DNA of 59,093 nucleotides, taken from contig JAJDUB010000042.1 in assembly GCA_022826885.1 (NCBI GenBank), positions 1 through 59,093 of the forward strand, given 5' to 3'. The DNA is from Gammaproteobacteria bacterium. Lineage in GTDB: Bacteria; Pseudomonadota; Gammaproteobacteria; Eutrophobiales; Eutrophobiaceae. Under the pieces are notes generated by a model. It was given only the letters and a program-made list of their open reading frames with translations. It was not told the origin of the DNA and did no database searches. Position 1 is the stretch's first letter; each line of letters begins with the position of its first letter. Positions 8,481 to 16,354 of this stretch are shown in pieces. Made by a program: the position numbers and the translations under genes.

Positions 8481-8553
8481 TGCCGGATGACGGATTCGAA
8501 CCGCCGACCATCCGCTTACAAGGCGGGCGCTCTACCAACTGAGCTAATCCGGC
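8481..8553 (-). tRNA. tRNA-Thr (anticodon UGU)
   Basis: A 73-nt cloverleaf on the minus strand. The acceptor stem is GCCGGAT/ATCCGGC, the D-arm is GCTC..GAGC, the anticodon loop is CTTGTAA (anticodon TGT, reads ACA) and the T-loop is TTCGAAT. CCA is not encoded. The top pair of the anticodon stem (27-43) reads C-A, a mismatch. The 3' end faces the AT-rich island, which is the usual orientation of integration into tRNA genes. Confidence 0.95.
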
Positions 8554-8707
8554 ATAGCTTTGCGATTTGAGCCGTTACAGGCGCGCTGCTCCGACTGTGC
8601 GGGCCTATGATACAACACTTTCACGATATACAGGCGAATACATTTCTCAACAACAGCCGGACGGGGTAACATATACCCGTCAACCGGTATGAAGGAGGAA
8701 ACAACTC

Positions 8708-9529
8708 ATGAAGTCATGTCGTTACCTGATCATGTTTATTGCGGTCCTGTGCCTGCCTGCAGGCCCGGCGCTCGCCAATGAGAACATCGATCGCCTCAAC
8801 GAGATCGCCAACGGCGATCATCGTTCCGACGCCTATAAAGCCCGCAACAAGTACCGCAACCCGGCTGAAACCTTGGATTGGTTCGGCGTCCGCGATGACC
8901 TGACGGTAGTGGAAATCTCACCGGGCGGGGGCGGCTGGTATTCCGAGATACTGGCGCCATACCTGAGAGACAACGGGAAACTCTACGTGGGCAGCTACGA
9001 CAGCGAATCCGAGGTTGAATACTACCGCCGCAACTACCGGAAGTATGCGGACAAGCTGGCGGCCGACCCGGAAAATTACGGGAAGGTCATCATGTTTGAG
9101 TTCGCTCCTCCGAACAAGCCGGACCTGCAACCGGAAGGGCAGGCGGACATGGTGCTGACCTTCCGCAACGTCCACAACTGGCTGAACAACGATACCGCGG
9201 ACCAGGTGTTTGCAGCGGTTTACAATGTGCTCAAACCGGGTGGCATCCTCGGCCTGGTAACGCACAGGGGCGAGGAGCACATGGTCGGCAAGGAATGGTC
9301 GAAAAAGGGATATGTTGCCGAGGCCGAGGTAATCCGCCTGGCGCAGCAGGCCGGACTACAGTTCGTTGACAAGACAGAGATCAACGCCAACCCGAAGGAT
9401 ACGAAAGACCACCCGAAAGGCGTCTGGACCCTGCCGCCGGGCTACCGGCTGGGCGACGAGGACCGGGAGAAGTATGCCGCTATAGGTGAGAGCGACCGGA
9501 TGACGATGAAGTTTATGAAGCCTGAGTAG
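8708..9529 (+). CDS. Exported class I SAM-dependent methyltransferase-like protein
   Basis: A 273-residue protein with a clear Sec signal peptide (basic MKSCR, hydrophobic core, cleavage after PALA, about residue 23). The SAM-binding motif I follows as VVEISPGGGGWYSEIL, then TFRNVHNW and a late strand GGILGLVTHRG. It is like the 'predicted methyltransferase' family (COG4798) that carries signal peptides. The function of such exported methyltransferase folds is unsettled. GGAGG sits 9 nt before ATG 8708. It is the first protein gene of the GC-rich side and is followed by a hairpin repeat at 9541. Confidence 0.8.
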   Translation: MKSCRYLIMFIAVLCLPAGPALANENIDRLNEIANGDHRSDAYKARNKYRNPAETLDWFGVRDDLTVVEISPGGGGWYSEILAPYLRDNGKLYVGSYDSESEVEYYRRNYRKYADKLAADPENYGKVIMFEFAPPNKPDLQPEGQADMVLTFRNVHNWLNNDTADQVFAAVYNVLKPGGILGLVTHRGEEHMVGKEWSKKGYVAEAEVIRLAQQAGLQFVDKTEINANPKDTKDHPKGVWTLPPGYRLGDEDREKYAAIGESDRMTMKFMKPE

Positions 9530-9540
9530 ATGGAAATCAT

Positions 9541-9566
9541 GGGGTCAGGGTAACGACTCTGACCCC
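9541..9566. repeat. REP-type hairpin (family R1: GGGGTCAG...CTGACCCC), short copy
   Basis: An inverted repeat 12 nt after the methyltransferase gene. It is a shortened relative of the longer R1 copies at 23819, 24826, 31213, 50272 and 52928. Hairpins of this type are typical REP sequences mobilised by RAYT-like Y1 transposases. No such transposase is in the window. Confidence 0.7.
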
Positions 9567-9583
9567 GGATATTCATAATAATG

Positions 9584-9634
9584 TGTCGCAAGCGACAGGT
9601 TAATTGACTGGATACCGGCCTTCGCCGGTATGAC
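9584..9634. repeat. Composite repeat family R3, partial copy
   Basis: A TGTCGC-AA-GCGACA hairpin followed by CTGGATACCGGCCTTCGCCGGTATGAC. These are the second and third hairpins of the R3 element, present in full at 41451, 52977 and 57881. Confidence 0.6.
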
Positions 9635-9644
9635 GGTTGCAGCG

Positions 9645-10595
9645 TTAGTCGTCGATGACGACGCCCCAGGGGAATTTGCCCACCTCGATGGTCTTCATGA
9701 CCTCGTCCTTCGCCGTGTCGATCACGGAAACGGTGCCGCTGACCCCGTCGGTGCTGAACACCTTGCTGCCGTCTTTGGTCATGGCCAGCCCCCAGACCCG
9801 CTTGCCGACCGGAATGCCCTTGATGACTTCCATCGTTTCCGCGTCCATGACGATGACCTGGTTGGCCCTGCCGCCGGCCACATAAAGTTTGGACTCGTCC
9901 TTGTTCAGTATCACGTCCTTGGGCTTGGCTTTTTCATCCGCGATCTTCCTGACCGCAACCACTTCGTATGTGGTCATATCGACCTTTTTGACTTCGCCGC
10001 TGATCTCGGAAGTGGAGTAGGCAATCGCGCCGTCGTTGGTGAACGTGGCCGCCCGCGGCCTGGCGCCCACCAGGATGTTGGCGGCAATGGTGTGTTCAGG
10101 GACCTGGATCACGTGCAGCATGTTGGTCGATTCGCTGGTGATGATGACCTGCTTGCCGTCGGGAGAGATGGCTACGCCTTCCGGCTCCAGTCCCACCTGG
10201 ATCTCCGCTAACTGCTCTCCGGTCCTGGGGTTGTACACCGACGCCTTGGCGTCGTCTTCGTTGGAGATGTAGATATTGCCGTTCGGGTGCACGGCGAAGG
10301 TTTCCGGGTCGGATCCGGCCTGGAATTTACGCAACAGTTCCAGGGTGTTGAGGTCGATGACCGCAATCGCGTTCTCTTCACTGACGGCAATATACAACTC
10401 CTTGCCGTCGGGTGAGATGCCGATGCCCCTGGGCCGGTCTCCTACCTCTATGGTTCTTTCTACTTCCAGTGTCGATCCGTCAATGACGGAAATATCGTTG
10501 CTGCGTTCATTGGTAACGAAAATGCGGCCGCTGGCGGCATAGGCAAGCTGTATGCCGGCCAGGATAAATACGATAACGCTGATAATGTGTTTCAT
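9645..10595 (-). CDS. PQQ-dependent catabolism-associated beta-propeller protein (YVTN repeats)
   Basis: A 316-residue secreted protein (signal peptide cleaved after AYA, about residue 20) made of seven YVTN-type blades. These are seen as repeated ISPDGK, GxxPxGI and VIDxxTxxV patterns (VTNERSNDISVID, GISPDGKELYIA, AISPDGKQVIIT). It matches the family found beside PQQ-dependent alcohol dehydrogenases (TIGR03866 type), where it probably acts in the periplasm. GGAG lies 6 nt before the ATG. It is downstream of the substrate-binding-like protein at 10654, the standard partner in these systems. The dehydrogenase itself is not here. Confidence 0.85.
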   Translation of the reverse strand: MKHIISVIVFILAGIQLAYAASGRIFVTNERSNDISVIDGSTLEVERTIEVGDRPRGIGISPDGKELYIAVSEENAIAVIDLNTLELLRKFQAGSDPETFAVHPNGNIYISNEDDAKASVYNPRTGEQLAEIQVGLEPEGVAISPDGKQVIITSESTNMLHVIQVPEHTIAANILVGARPRAATFTNDGAIAYSTSEISGEVKKVDMTTYEVVAVRKIADEKAKPKDVILNKDESKLYVAGGRANQVIVMDAETMEVIKGIPVGKRVWGLAMTKDGSKVFSTDGVSGTVSVIDTAKDEVMKTIEVGKFPWGVVIDD

Positions 10596-10653
10596 GGTTT
10601 ACTCCATACAATAAATACAGTGTGAAACAGACACTTCTGTGCTCTCTGTGGCG

Positions 10654-11463
10654 TTAATTATAACAGGACGCCAGCCCCAGGCTGTCCACGTCGTCCGTCG
10701 CGGTAACGCCCCTCACCGGCGCTTCGCCCAGCAGTTCCCCCCCGGCGCCGGTTATCAGCACCAACTGGCGCAACTGGCCGGTGTCGCGGAAATCCATGTC
10801 CAGGCCCTTCTGCCCGTCGAACGCCAGGCCGGTTTTCAGGAATTCGAGCATTGCGCCGGGTTCGGTGAGATTTTGCCTGGCCACCGAATCCGAAGCCATC
10901 TTGACTGCGGCCCAGCCGGCCCAGGCATACTGGTCCATGGGCTGTGAAAACCGTTTTTTGTAACGCTTGTTCAGGTCCCTGGCGGCGAATTTTACAAAAT
11001 CCGGATGCCAGCCGGAGGTGGTGATTTCGGCGCCCGGGTTTTTCTGCAGCCACTGGGCTTCGGCATCGGCCAACATCCGGGCGCTGGGGATCACGTGCAG
11101 CAGGTTAGGCGCACAGGCTTCCCTGAGTGCATCGTCGTGCACGCTCACGTTAAAGACCGGATGGTCCTTGAAACGGGCGCCGACCTGTCCCAGGTCATCT
11201 GCATTGGTGGCGACGATAATAGCGATGAACCTGTCGGGCTCGATTGCATCGATATTGTCCCCGCTGAACTCCTGCAGGGAATAATTCTGGCCGAGGAACT
11301 GCCCCTGAAGGTTCGCCTCGTGGATGCCCTGGGCAACGCCCGTATGCGCGCTGCCGTCTGCATCGCCGATGAACGCGAAACTGATTTCAGTAATGTCCGC
11401 GGCGCCGGCTATAGCCCAACCCAGGAGAATAAACGTGGTGATCGTATAAAAAGTGGTTTTCAT
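10654..11463 (-). CDS. ABC-type substrate-binding-like protein of PQQ-alcohol dehydrogenase systems
   Basis: A 269-residue periplasmic protein with a signal peptide ending near AGAADI. It has the two-lobed fold of branched-chain amino acid type binding proteins (ISFAFIGDADG at the start, AIIVATNADDL, VHDDALREACAPNLLHVIPS and the late PMDQYAWAGWAAVKM). It fits the short family TIGR03863, co-occurring with PQQ-ADH, the beta-propeller protein downstream and often ABC exporters. It is co-directional with 9645 (58 bp gap), so probably one operon. It is divergent from the aldehyde oxidoreductase operon, with a 259-bp shared regulatory region. Confidence 0.82.
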   Translation of the reverse strand: MKTTFYTITTFILLGWAIAGAADITEISFAFIGDADGSAHTGVAQGIHEANLQGQFLGQNYSLQEFSGDNIDAIEPDRFIAIIVATNADDLGQVGARFKDHPVFNVSVHDDALREACAPNLLHVIPSARMLADAEAQWLQKNPGAEITTSGWHPDFVKFAARDLNKRYKKRFSQPMDQYAWAGWAAVKMASDSVARQNLTEPGAMLEFLKTGLAFDGQKGLDMDFRDTGQLRQLVLITGAGGELLGEAPVRGVTATDDVDSLGLASCYN

Positions 11464-11722
11464 TGTTGTCCTGTCTGCCAGTCCGGTATTTGACCCTGAT
11501 CCGGGGAAATAGTTCTGTTACACGTTGCCTGATAAAGCATGTTGCCAGCGCCGGAAATTTTTTGTATCCTCTGCTTCGCACAGGTGCCTGACCTGGCAAA
11601 TTACAATAAGCTATACTATAAGAAAAAACCGGTCAGTCCCATTATAAATAAAACCGGGACTGATACGGACGGGAATTTTTCCCGGTATAACACAAGATTT
11701 TTTCGATCCTTATCAGAAACTG
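11464..11722. promoter_or_regulatory. Divergent control region between PQQ-ADH accessory genes and the AOR operon
   Basis: The region contains a candidate promoter for the AOR operon (TATACT at 11612-11617 with CTGACC 18 nt upstream). Two inverted repeats follow in the untranslated leader: TCAGTCCC/GGGACTGA (11633-11640 and 11656-11663) and CGGGAATTTTTCCCG (11670-11684). Neither is followed by a proper T-run, so they look regulatory (operator or RNA structure) more than terminating. No ORF is convincing. Confidence 0.45.
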
Positions 11723-12205
11723 TTGCTATCCAAGGAGAATGTGATGCTGAGAGCACTCCAGATTGAACCGGAAAAGTGTACCGGTTGCCTCCAATGCGAA
11801 CTGGCCTGTTCCTACCAGGCTGAAGGGGTGTTCAACCCCGCAAAATCCCGTATCAAGGTGTTTACCTTCCACGACGAAGGCCGGTTCATTCCCTATACCT
11901 GCACCCAGTGCAGCGAAGCCTGGTGCATGCACGCCTGCCCCGTCGAGGCTATCGTGCTGAACGAGGAAACCGGTTCCAAGGACGTACTGGCCGACGTCTG
12001 CGTCGGCTGCAAGGTATGCACCATCGCCTGCCCGTTCGGGACGGTGAACTACAACCAGGACACCAAGGTCGTCTATAAATGCGACCTGTGCGGCGGCGAT
12101 CCGGAATGCGCCAAGGCCTGCCCCACGGCAGCCATCACTTACGTCGATGCGGACCATACCGGGCTGGCCCGGATGCGCGCCCATGCAGCGGCAAGCGCCA
12201 ACTGA
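11723..12205 (+). CDS. 4x[4Fe-4S] ferredoxin subunit of aldehyde oxidoreductase (AorA-like)
   Basis: A 160-residue polyferredoxin with 16 cysteines in four cluster motifs: CTGCLQCELAC, CTQCSEAWCMHAC, CVGCKVCTIAC and CDLCGGDPECAKAC. It belongs to the HycB/DMSO-reductase-type electron-transfer subunits. It lies 18 bp before the tungsten-type aldehyde oxidoreductase gene and is followed by a FAD/NAD(P) oxidoreductase. That order resembles the AorA-AorB-AorC complex of Aromatoleum aromaticum, where such a subunit wires AOR to the flavin subunit. AGGAG lies 8 nt upstream of the ATG at 11723. Confidence 0.9.
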   Translation: MLSKENVMLRALQIEPEKCTGCLQCELACSYQAEGVFNPAKSRIKVFTFHDEGRFIPYTCTQCSEAWCMHACPVEAIVLNEETGSKDVLADVCVGCKVCTIACPFGTVNYNQDTKVVYKCDLCGGDPECAKACPTAAITYVDADHTGLARMRAHAAASAN

Positions 12206-12223
12206 TAGCGGAGGAGATTTGAA

Positions 12224-14074
12224 ATGGCTTGGGCTAACAATGTATTACGAGTAAACCTGACTGAAGGCACCACCAGCAACGAACCCCTGAACATGGAGTG
12301 GGCCGGCCTCTACCTGGGGCAGCGCGGTCTCGCCACCAAGTACCTGGCGGAAGAGATCGACCCGAAATGTGACGCCCTGGGTTCCGGCAACAAGCTGATC
12401 ATGACCACCGGTCCCCTGACCGGCACCATGGCCTCCACCGGCGGGCGCTATTCAGTGGTCACCAAGAGTCCCCTGACCGGGGCCGTCGCCTGCTCGAACT
12501 CCGGCGGCTTCATCGGCGCCGAGTTGAAGGCCGCGGGCTACGACATGATCATCTTTGAAGGCAAATCGCCGCGTCCCGTGTACCTGTACGTGGAAAATGA
12601 CAAGGTCGAAATTGCTCCCGCCGATGAAATCTGGGGGCAGTCGGTCTGGGCCGCGGACGAGTGGCTGCACAAGAAATACCAGGACCCGCTGTTGCGCATC
12701 GCCGCCGTGGGCCGGGCCGCGGAGAAGGGTTGCCTGTACGCGGCGGTCGTCAACGACCTGCACCGCGCGGCCGGCCGCTCCGGTGTCGGCACGGTCATGG
12801 CCTCCAAGAACCTCAAGGCCGTTGCGGTCAGGGGCACTAAAGGCGTGGGCAACATCAAGGACCCGGGCGCGTTCATGCAGGCGGTCAATGCCGGCAAGAA
12901 GGTGCTGGCCGAGAACGCGGTTACCGGACAGGGACTGCCCACCTACGGCACCCAGGTGCTGATGAACGTCATCAACGAGGTCGGCGCCATGCCGACCCGT
13001 AACATGCGCGAAGTGCAGTTCGAGGGCGCCAGCAAGATTTCCGCCGAGGCCATGCACGAACCGCGGGAAAGCGACGGCAAGCCCAACCTGGTCACCAACG
13101 CGGGCTGTTTCGGCTGCACCATCGCCTGCGGGCGCATCTCCACCATCGATCGGGGCCACTTCTCTATCGAGAACAAGCCGCAATACTGGGGCGCATCGGG
13201 CGGCCTGGAATACGAAGCGGCCTGGGCGCTGGGTTCGGACACCGGGGTGGACGACATCGATGCGCTGACCTACGCCAATTTCATCTGCAACGAGGACGGG
13301 ATAGATCCGATTTCCTTCGGCGCCACCGTTGCCGCGGCTATGGAACTCTACCAGATCGGCGCAATCACAAAAGAGCAGACCGGCGGCGTCGAACTGAAGT
13401 TCGGTTCCGCCGAAGCGCTGGCCTGGGCGACGGAAGTCACCTGCAGGGGTGAGGGTTTCGGCCTGGACCTGGGCATGGGCTCCAAGCGCCTGTGCGAGAA
13501 GTACGGACACCCGGATCTGTCGATGACGGTCAAGGGCCAGGAATTTCCCGCCTACGACCCGCGCGGCATCCAGGGCATGGGCCTGACCTACGCCACGTCC
13601 AACCGCGGCGCCTGCCACCTGCGCAGCTACACCGTCTCATCCGAAGTGATGGGTGTTCCCGAAAAGACCGACCCGCTGGTCACCGAGGGCAAGCCGGAAC
13701 TGGTCAAGGCCTTCCAGGACGCCACCTCCATCGTGGATTCAAGCGGCCTGTGCGTATTCACCACGTTTGCCTGGACCCTGGAGGACATCGCGCCCCAGGT
13801 GGCCGCGGCCTGCGGGGGTGACTGGACCGCTGAGTCCATGCTGGAAGCCGGCGAGCGCATCTGGAACCTGGAACGCGAGTTCAACCTTGCGGCAGGGCTG
13901 ACTGCGGCGGACGACACGCTGCCGAAACGCCTGCTGACGGAACCGGCCCAGACCGGCCCGGCCAAGGGCAACGTGAACCGCCTGCACGAGATGCTGCCGA
14001 AGTACTACGAAGTGCGCGGCTGGAATGAGCAGGGCGTGCCGACCGACGAAACCCGGCAGCGCCTCAGCCTTTAA
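12224..14074 (+). CDS. Tungsten-containing aldehyde:ferredoxin oxidoreductase, catalytic subunit (AorB-like)
   Basis: A 616-residue member of the AOR family, full length. The N-terminal domain has GQRGLATKYL and the GP-LTGT..ASTGGRYSVVTKSPLTGA region that contacts the bis-pterin cofactor. 4Fe-4S ligands are C295, C298 and C302 (CFGCTIAC), and C510 lies in the conserved DSSGLC segment. The enzyme oxidises aldehydes to acids, or reduces acids at low potential, using a W (or Mo) bis-molybdopterin. The molybdopterin genes at 31-45 kb and the operon's own MoaD-like protein fit this. Placement beside PQQ-alcohol dehydrogenase accessories suggests it handles the aldehyde from alcohol oxidation; that is inference. 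Confidence 0.92.
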   Translation: MAWANNVLRVNLTEGTTSNEPLNMEWAGLYLGQRGLATKYLAEEIDPKCDALGSGNKLIMTTGPLTGTMASTGGRYSVVTKSPLTGAVACSNSGGFIGAELKAAGYDMIIFEGKSPRPVYLYVENDKVEIAPADEIWGQSVWAADEWLHKKYQDPLLRIAAVGRAAEKGCLYAAVVNDLHRAAGRSGVGTVMASKNLKAVAVRGTKGVGNIKDPGAFMQAVNAGKKVLAENAVTGQGLPTYGTQVLMNVINEVGAMPTRNMREVQFEGASKISAEAMHEPRESDGKPNLVTNAGCFGCTIACGRISTIDRGHFSIENKPQYWGASGGLEYEAAWALGSDTGVDDIDALTYANFICNEDGIDPISFGATVAAAMELYQIGAITKEQTGGVELKFGSAEALAWATEVTCRGEGFGLDLGMGSKRLCEKYGHPDLSMTVKGQEFPAYDPRGIQGMGLTYATSNRGACHLRSYTVSSEVMGVPEKTDPLVTEGKPELVKAFQDATSIVDSSGLCVFTTFAWTLEDIAPQVAAACGGDWTAESMLEAGERIWNLEREFNLAAGLTAADDTLPKRLLTEPAQTGPAKGNVNRLHEMLPKYYEVRGWNEQGVPTDETRQRLSL

Positions 14075-14097
14075 TGGTGGCTCGTAATTTACTGCCC

Positions 14098-14139
14098 GTC
14101 ATTCCGGGCTTGACCCGGAATCCAGTAAAACACTCATGA
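14098..14139. repeat. Composite repeat family R3, degenerate partial copy
   Basis: GTCATTCCGGGCTTGACCCGGAATCCAG: the first hairpin of an R3 element with the arms exchanged (CCGGGCTTGACCCGG). It sits inside the aor operon between aorB-like and aorC-like genes. Confidence 0.5.
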
Positions 14140-14169
14140 CGAAGTCATACCTTATAAGAGACTGACAAC

Positions 14170-15432
14170 ATGCAACACGTCATTATCGGAGCCGGACCTG
14201 CCGGCGTTATCGCAGCGGAAACGCTCAGGAAGACCGATCCCTCCTGTTCGATCAAACTGATCGGCGACGAAACGGAACCGCCGTACTCGCGCATGGCGCT
14301 GCCGTACTACCTCATCGATGACATCGATGAGGCCGGCACCTACCTGCGCAAGTCCGATACCCATTATGAGGACCTGGATATCGAAATAATCCGGGACCGG
14401 GCGGCCTCGGTAGACCCCGATGCCCACACCCTGGAACTGGAGAGCGGTGCGACGGTCAACTTCGACAAGTTGCTGATCGCCACGGGCTCCCATCCTATCC
14501 GGCCGCCAATTCCCGGCCTGGATTCGCCCGGCGTTCATTCCTGCTGGACCCTGGAGGACGGCAGGAACATAGCACAAAACGCAAGCAAAGGTTCCGACGT
14601 TATCCTGATGGGCGCGGGTTTCATCGGCTGCATCATCCTGGAGGCGCTGGCCGAGCGCGGCGTGAACCTGACGGTGATTGAGATGGAGGACCGCATGGTG
14701 CCGCGCATGATGAACCAGACTGCCGGGAACCTGATAAAGCAGTGGTGCCTGGACAAGGGAGTCAGCGTGCTGACTTCCACCCGGGTCGAGGCGATTGAAC
14801 AGGATGCCGGCAGGCTGTCGGTAAAACTGGATAATGGCGAACAACTGGGCGCCGACGTGGTGATTTCCGCCACGGGCGTACGGGCCAATACCGGTTTTCT
14901 CGAAGGCAGCGGCATCGAGACCGACTTCGGCGTGCTGGTGAACGACCGCCTGCAGAGCAGCCACCCGGACGTGTACGCCGCCGGCGACGTGTGCCAGGGC
15001 AGGGATTTCTCCACCGGAGAGTTCAGTGTTCAGGCGATCCAGCCCACCGCCGCCGACCACGGCAGGATCGCGGCCATGAACATGTGCGGCCGGGATACCC
15101 GCCACCAGGGCAGCGTCAACATGAACGTGCTGGACACCATGGGCCTGGTCTCCACCTCCTATGGTTTGTGGATGGGCGTCGAGGGCGGCGAATCCGCGGA
15201 ACTGGTGGATGCGGAAGGGTACCGCTATATCAGCCTGCAGTTCCAGGATGACGTCCTGGTCGGCGCTCAGGCGCTGGGGCTGACCAACCACGTAGGCGTA
15301 TTGCGCGGTCTGATCCAGACGAAGCTGAAGCTGGGCAAATGGAAGGACCACCTGCTGCACGATCCGACCCGGATTATGGAGGCTTACCTGGGGGCGACCC
15401 AGTCCATCGGCCATAACGCCGCACTGCTTTGA
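14170..15432 (+). CDS. FAD-dependent NAD(P)-linked oxidoreductase subunit (AorC-like)
   Basis: A 420-residue pyridine nucleotide-disulfide-type oxidoreductase without the redox disulfide. The N-terminal FAD motif is IIGAGPAGVIAAE, with ATGSHP, a second nucleotide motif VILMGAGFIGCIILE (about residues 143-157) and the FAD-ribityl motif VYAAGDV. It resembles rubredoxin/ferredoxin:NAD reductases and AorC, the NAD-reactive subunit of the A. aromaticum aldehyde oxidoreductase. It lies 95 bp after the catalytic subunit gene, the gap being a degenerate repeat. It probably links aldehyde oxidation to NAD(P) or, in reverse, feeds electrons for acid reduction. Confidence 0.85.
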   Translation: MQHVIIGAGPAGVIAAETLRKTDPSCSIKLIGDETEPPYSRMALPYYLIDDIDEAGTYLRKSDTHYEDLDIEIIRDRAASVDPDAHTLELESGATVNFDKLLIATGSHPIRPPIPGLDSPGVHSCWTLEDGRNIAQNASKGSDVILMGAGFIGCIILEALAERGVNLTVIEMEDRMVPRMMNQTAGNLIKQWCLDKGVSVLTSTRVEAIEQDAGRLSVKLDNGEQLGADVVISATGVRANTGFLEGSGIETDFGVLVNDRLQSSHPDVYAAGDVCQGRDFSTGEFSVQAIQPTAADHGRIAAMNMCGRDTRHQGSVNMNVLDTMGLVSTSYGLWMGVEGGESAELVDAEGYRYISLQFQDDVLVGAQALGLTNHVGVLRGLIQTKLKLGKWKDHLLHDPTRIMEAYLGATQSIGHNAALL

Positions 15433-15452
15433 AGCACCTGGTCAATCCCGCC

Positions 15453-15622
15453 GCCATTCTGGCGGAACCCGGAATCCAGTCAAACAAAGGGTCGCTTCCA
15501 GCGACCCGTTATCTCACTGGATGCCGGGTCAAGCCCGGCATGACGGAGAAAGAGCGGCAATACCCCACTGTCATTCCTGCGAAAGCAGGAATCCAGTCAG
15601 TTTACCTGTCGCGCAGCGACAC
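15453..15622. repeat. Two tandem R3-type repeat copies inside the aor operon
   Basis: Hairpins in order: GCCATTCTGGCGG, then CGGAATCCAG, GGGTCGCTTCCAGCGACCC, CTGGATGCCGGGTCAAGCCC, a second GTCATTCCTGCGAAAGCAGG, then CTGTCGCGCAGCGACAC. This is about one and a half R3 units, between the aorC-like gene and the MoaD-like gene. Confidence 0.7.
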
Positions 15623-15628
15623 ATTATC

Positions 15629-15880
15629 ATGAAGCTTGTATTCAAACTCTACGCCGGTTTAACCGATTATCTTCCCCCTGACGCGGTGGACAACAAGCTC
15701 ATCATCGAAGTGTCCGAACACAATACGGCCTACGAGGTCATCGACAGGTACAACGTGCCCAGGGAAATGGCGCACCTGGTATTGCTGAACGGTGTTTACA
15801 TCAAACCGGAAGATCGTAACAAGGCCGTATTCAATGACGGAGACACCCTGGCGATATGGCCGCCGGTAGCCGGGGGCTGA
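15629..15880 (+). CDS. MoaD/ThiS-family sulfur carrier of the AOR operon
   Basis: An 83-residue ubiquitin-fold protein that ends in PPVAGG, the adenylated/thiocarboxylated Gly-Gly tail of molybdopterin synthase small subunits. It is distinct from the second MoaD at 31852 (tail PPVTGG), which lies with moaE. MoaD-like genes are common next to aldehyde oxidoreductases. It may supply sulfur for the bis-pterin cofactor of this enzyme or have a specialised role in tungsto-cofactor assembly. Both options are inferred. Confidence 0.85.
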   Translation: MKLVFKLYAGLTDYLPPDAVDNKLIIEVSEHNTAYEVIDRYNVPREMAHLVLLNGVYIKPEDRNKAVFNDGDTLAIWPPVAGG

Positions 15881-15888
15881 CCCGGGAA

Positions 15889-16152
15889 ATGAGCATCACC
15901 CACAGGGACTTCTTCCGGCTGCTGCCGCGGGCGGTGAACGGCGCGCCCGTTACCCGCCGGGGCAACCAGGCGGACATCGCGACCGGGGCCGGCCGAGTTA
16001 AAATCACCCTGGCGCCGGAGAGTGTCAGAAAACTCGGCCTGATGGAATTTCCCGTGACGCCGGTCACCATCGAATTTGACGGTTTCAACCCGGCCGACCA
16101 GGAGGCATTCCTGACCCGCTTCGACCTGGCATACCAGAAAGGTGGGGGTTGA
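15889..16152 (+). CDS. Small conserved-looking protein of the AOR operon, unknown function
   Basis: An 87-residue ORF starting 8 nt after the MoaD-like stop, clearly in the same transcript. It is soluble, without cysteines, membrane helix or signal. It begins ITHRDFFRLLPRAV and has a strand-rich C-terminal half (RVKITLAPES, VTPVTIEFDGF). I do not recognise the family. Position suggests an AOR maturation or cofactor-insertion role, which is speculation. Confidence 0.6.
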   Translation: MSITHRDFFRLLPRAVNGAPVTRRGNQADIATGAGRVKITLAPESVRKLGLMEFPVTPVTIEFDGFNPADQEAFLTRFDLAYQKGGG

Positions 16153-16354
16153 GCCTGCTTGTGTTGCGCGAAAGAAACAAAATAATGCTATATTACGCAA
16201 TAAAATCAAAAAAAGTGTTGTAAATGAGTCTTTTCTATGTTGCAATTTCCTAGATTATGCAATATGCTATTGGAATGAAGGCGTTGAAGAAGCTGAAACC
16301 AAGAATTCAAAACGAAGTATTTTTAGCTTAATACCTTTCCTGAGGAGGAGAATG
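16153..16354 (+). promoter_or_regulatory. AT-rich leader and promoter region of the porin gene
   Basis: The 202 bp before the porin are strikingly AT-rich compared with both flanks. A candidate promoter is TTGCGC near 16164 with TAATGC/TATATT boxes about 17 nt later. The leader contains an 18-codon mini-ORF (16275-16331) rich in Lys, without a clear ribosome site. GGAGG at 16344-16348 decides the porin start. Confidence 0.4.

Noticed and set aside
9541..9634. Hairpins after the methyltransferase gene as a rho-independent terminator
   Set aside because: No T-run follows; the sequences match the R1 and R3 repeat families instead.
14152..15414. Antisense open frame (420 codons) opposite the AorC-like gene
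   Set aside because: A shadow of a gene with clear FAD and NAD motifs.
16275..16331. An 18-codon ORF in the porin leader considered as pqqA or leader peptide
   Set aside because: It lacks the Glu-x3-Tyr core of PqqA and has no ribosome binding site; mentioned only as part of the leader.
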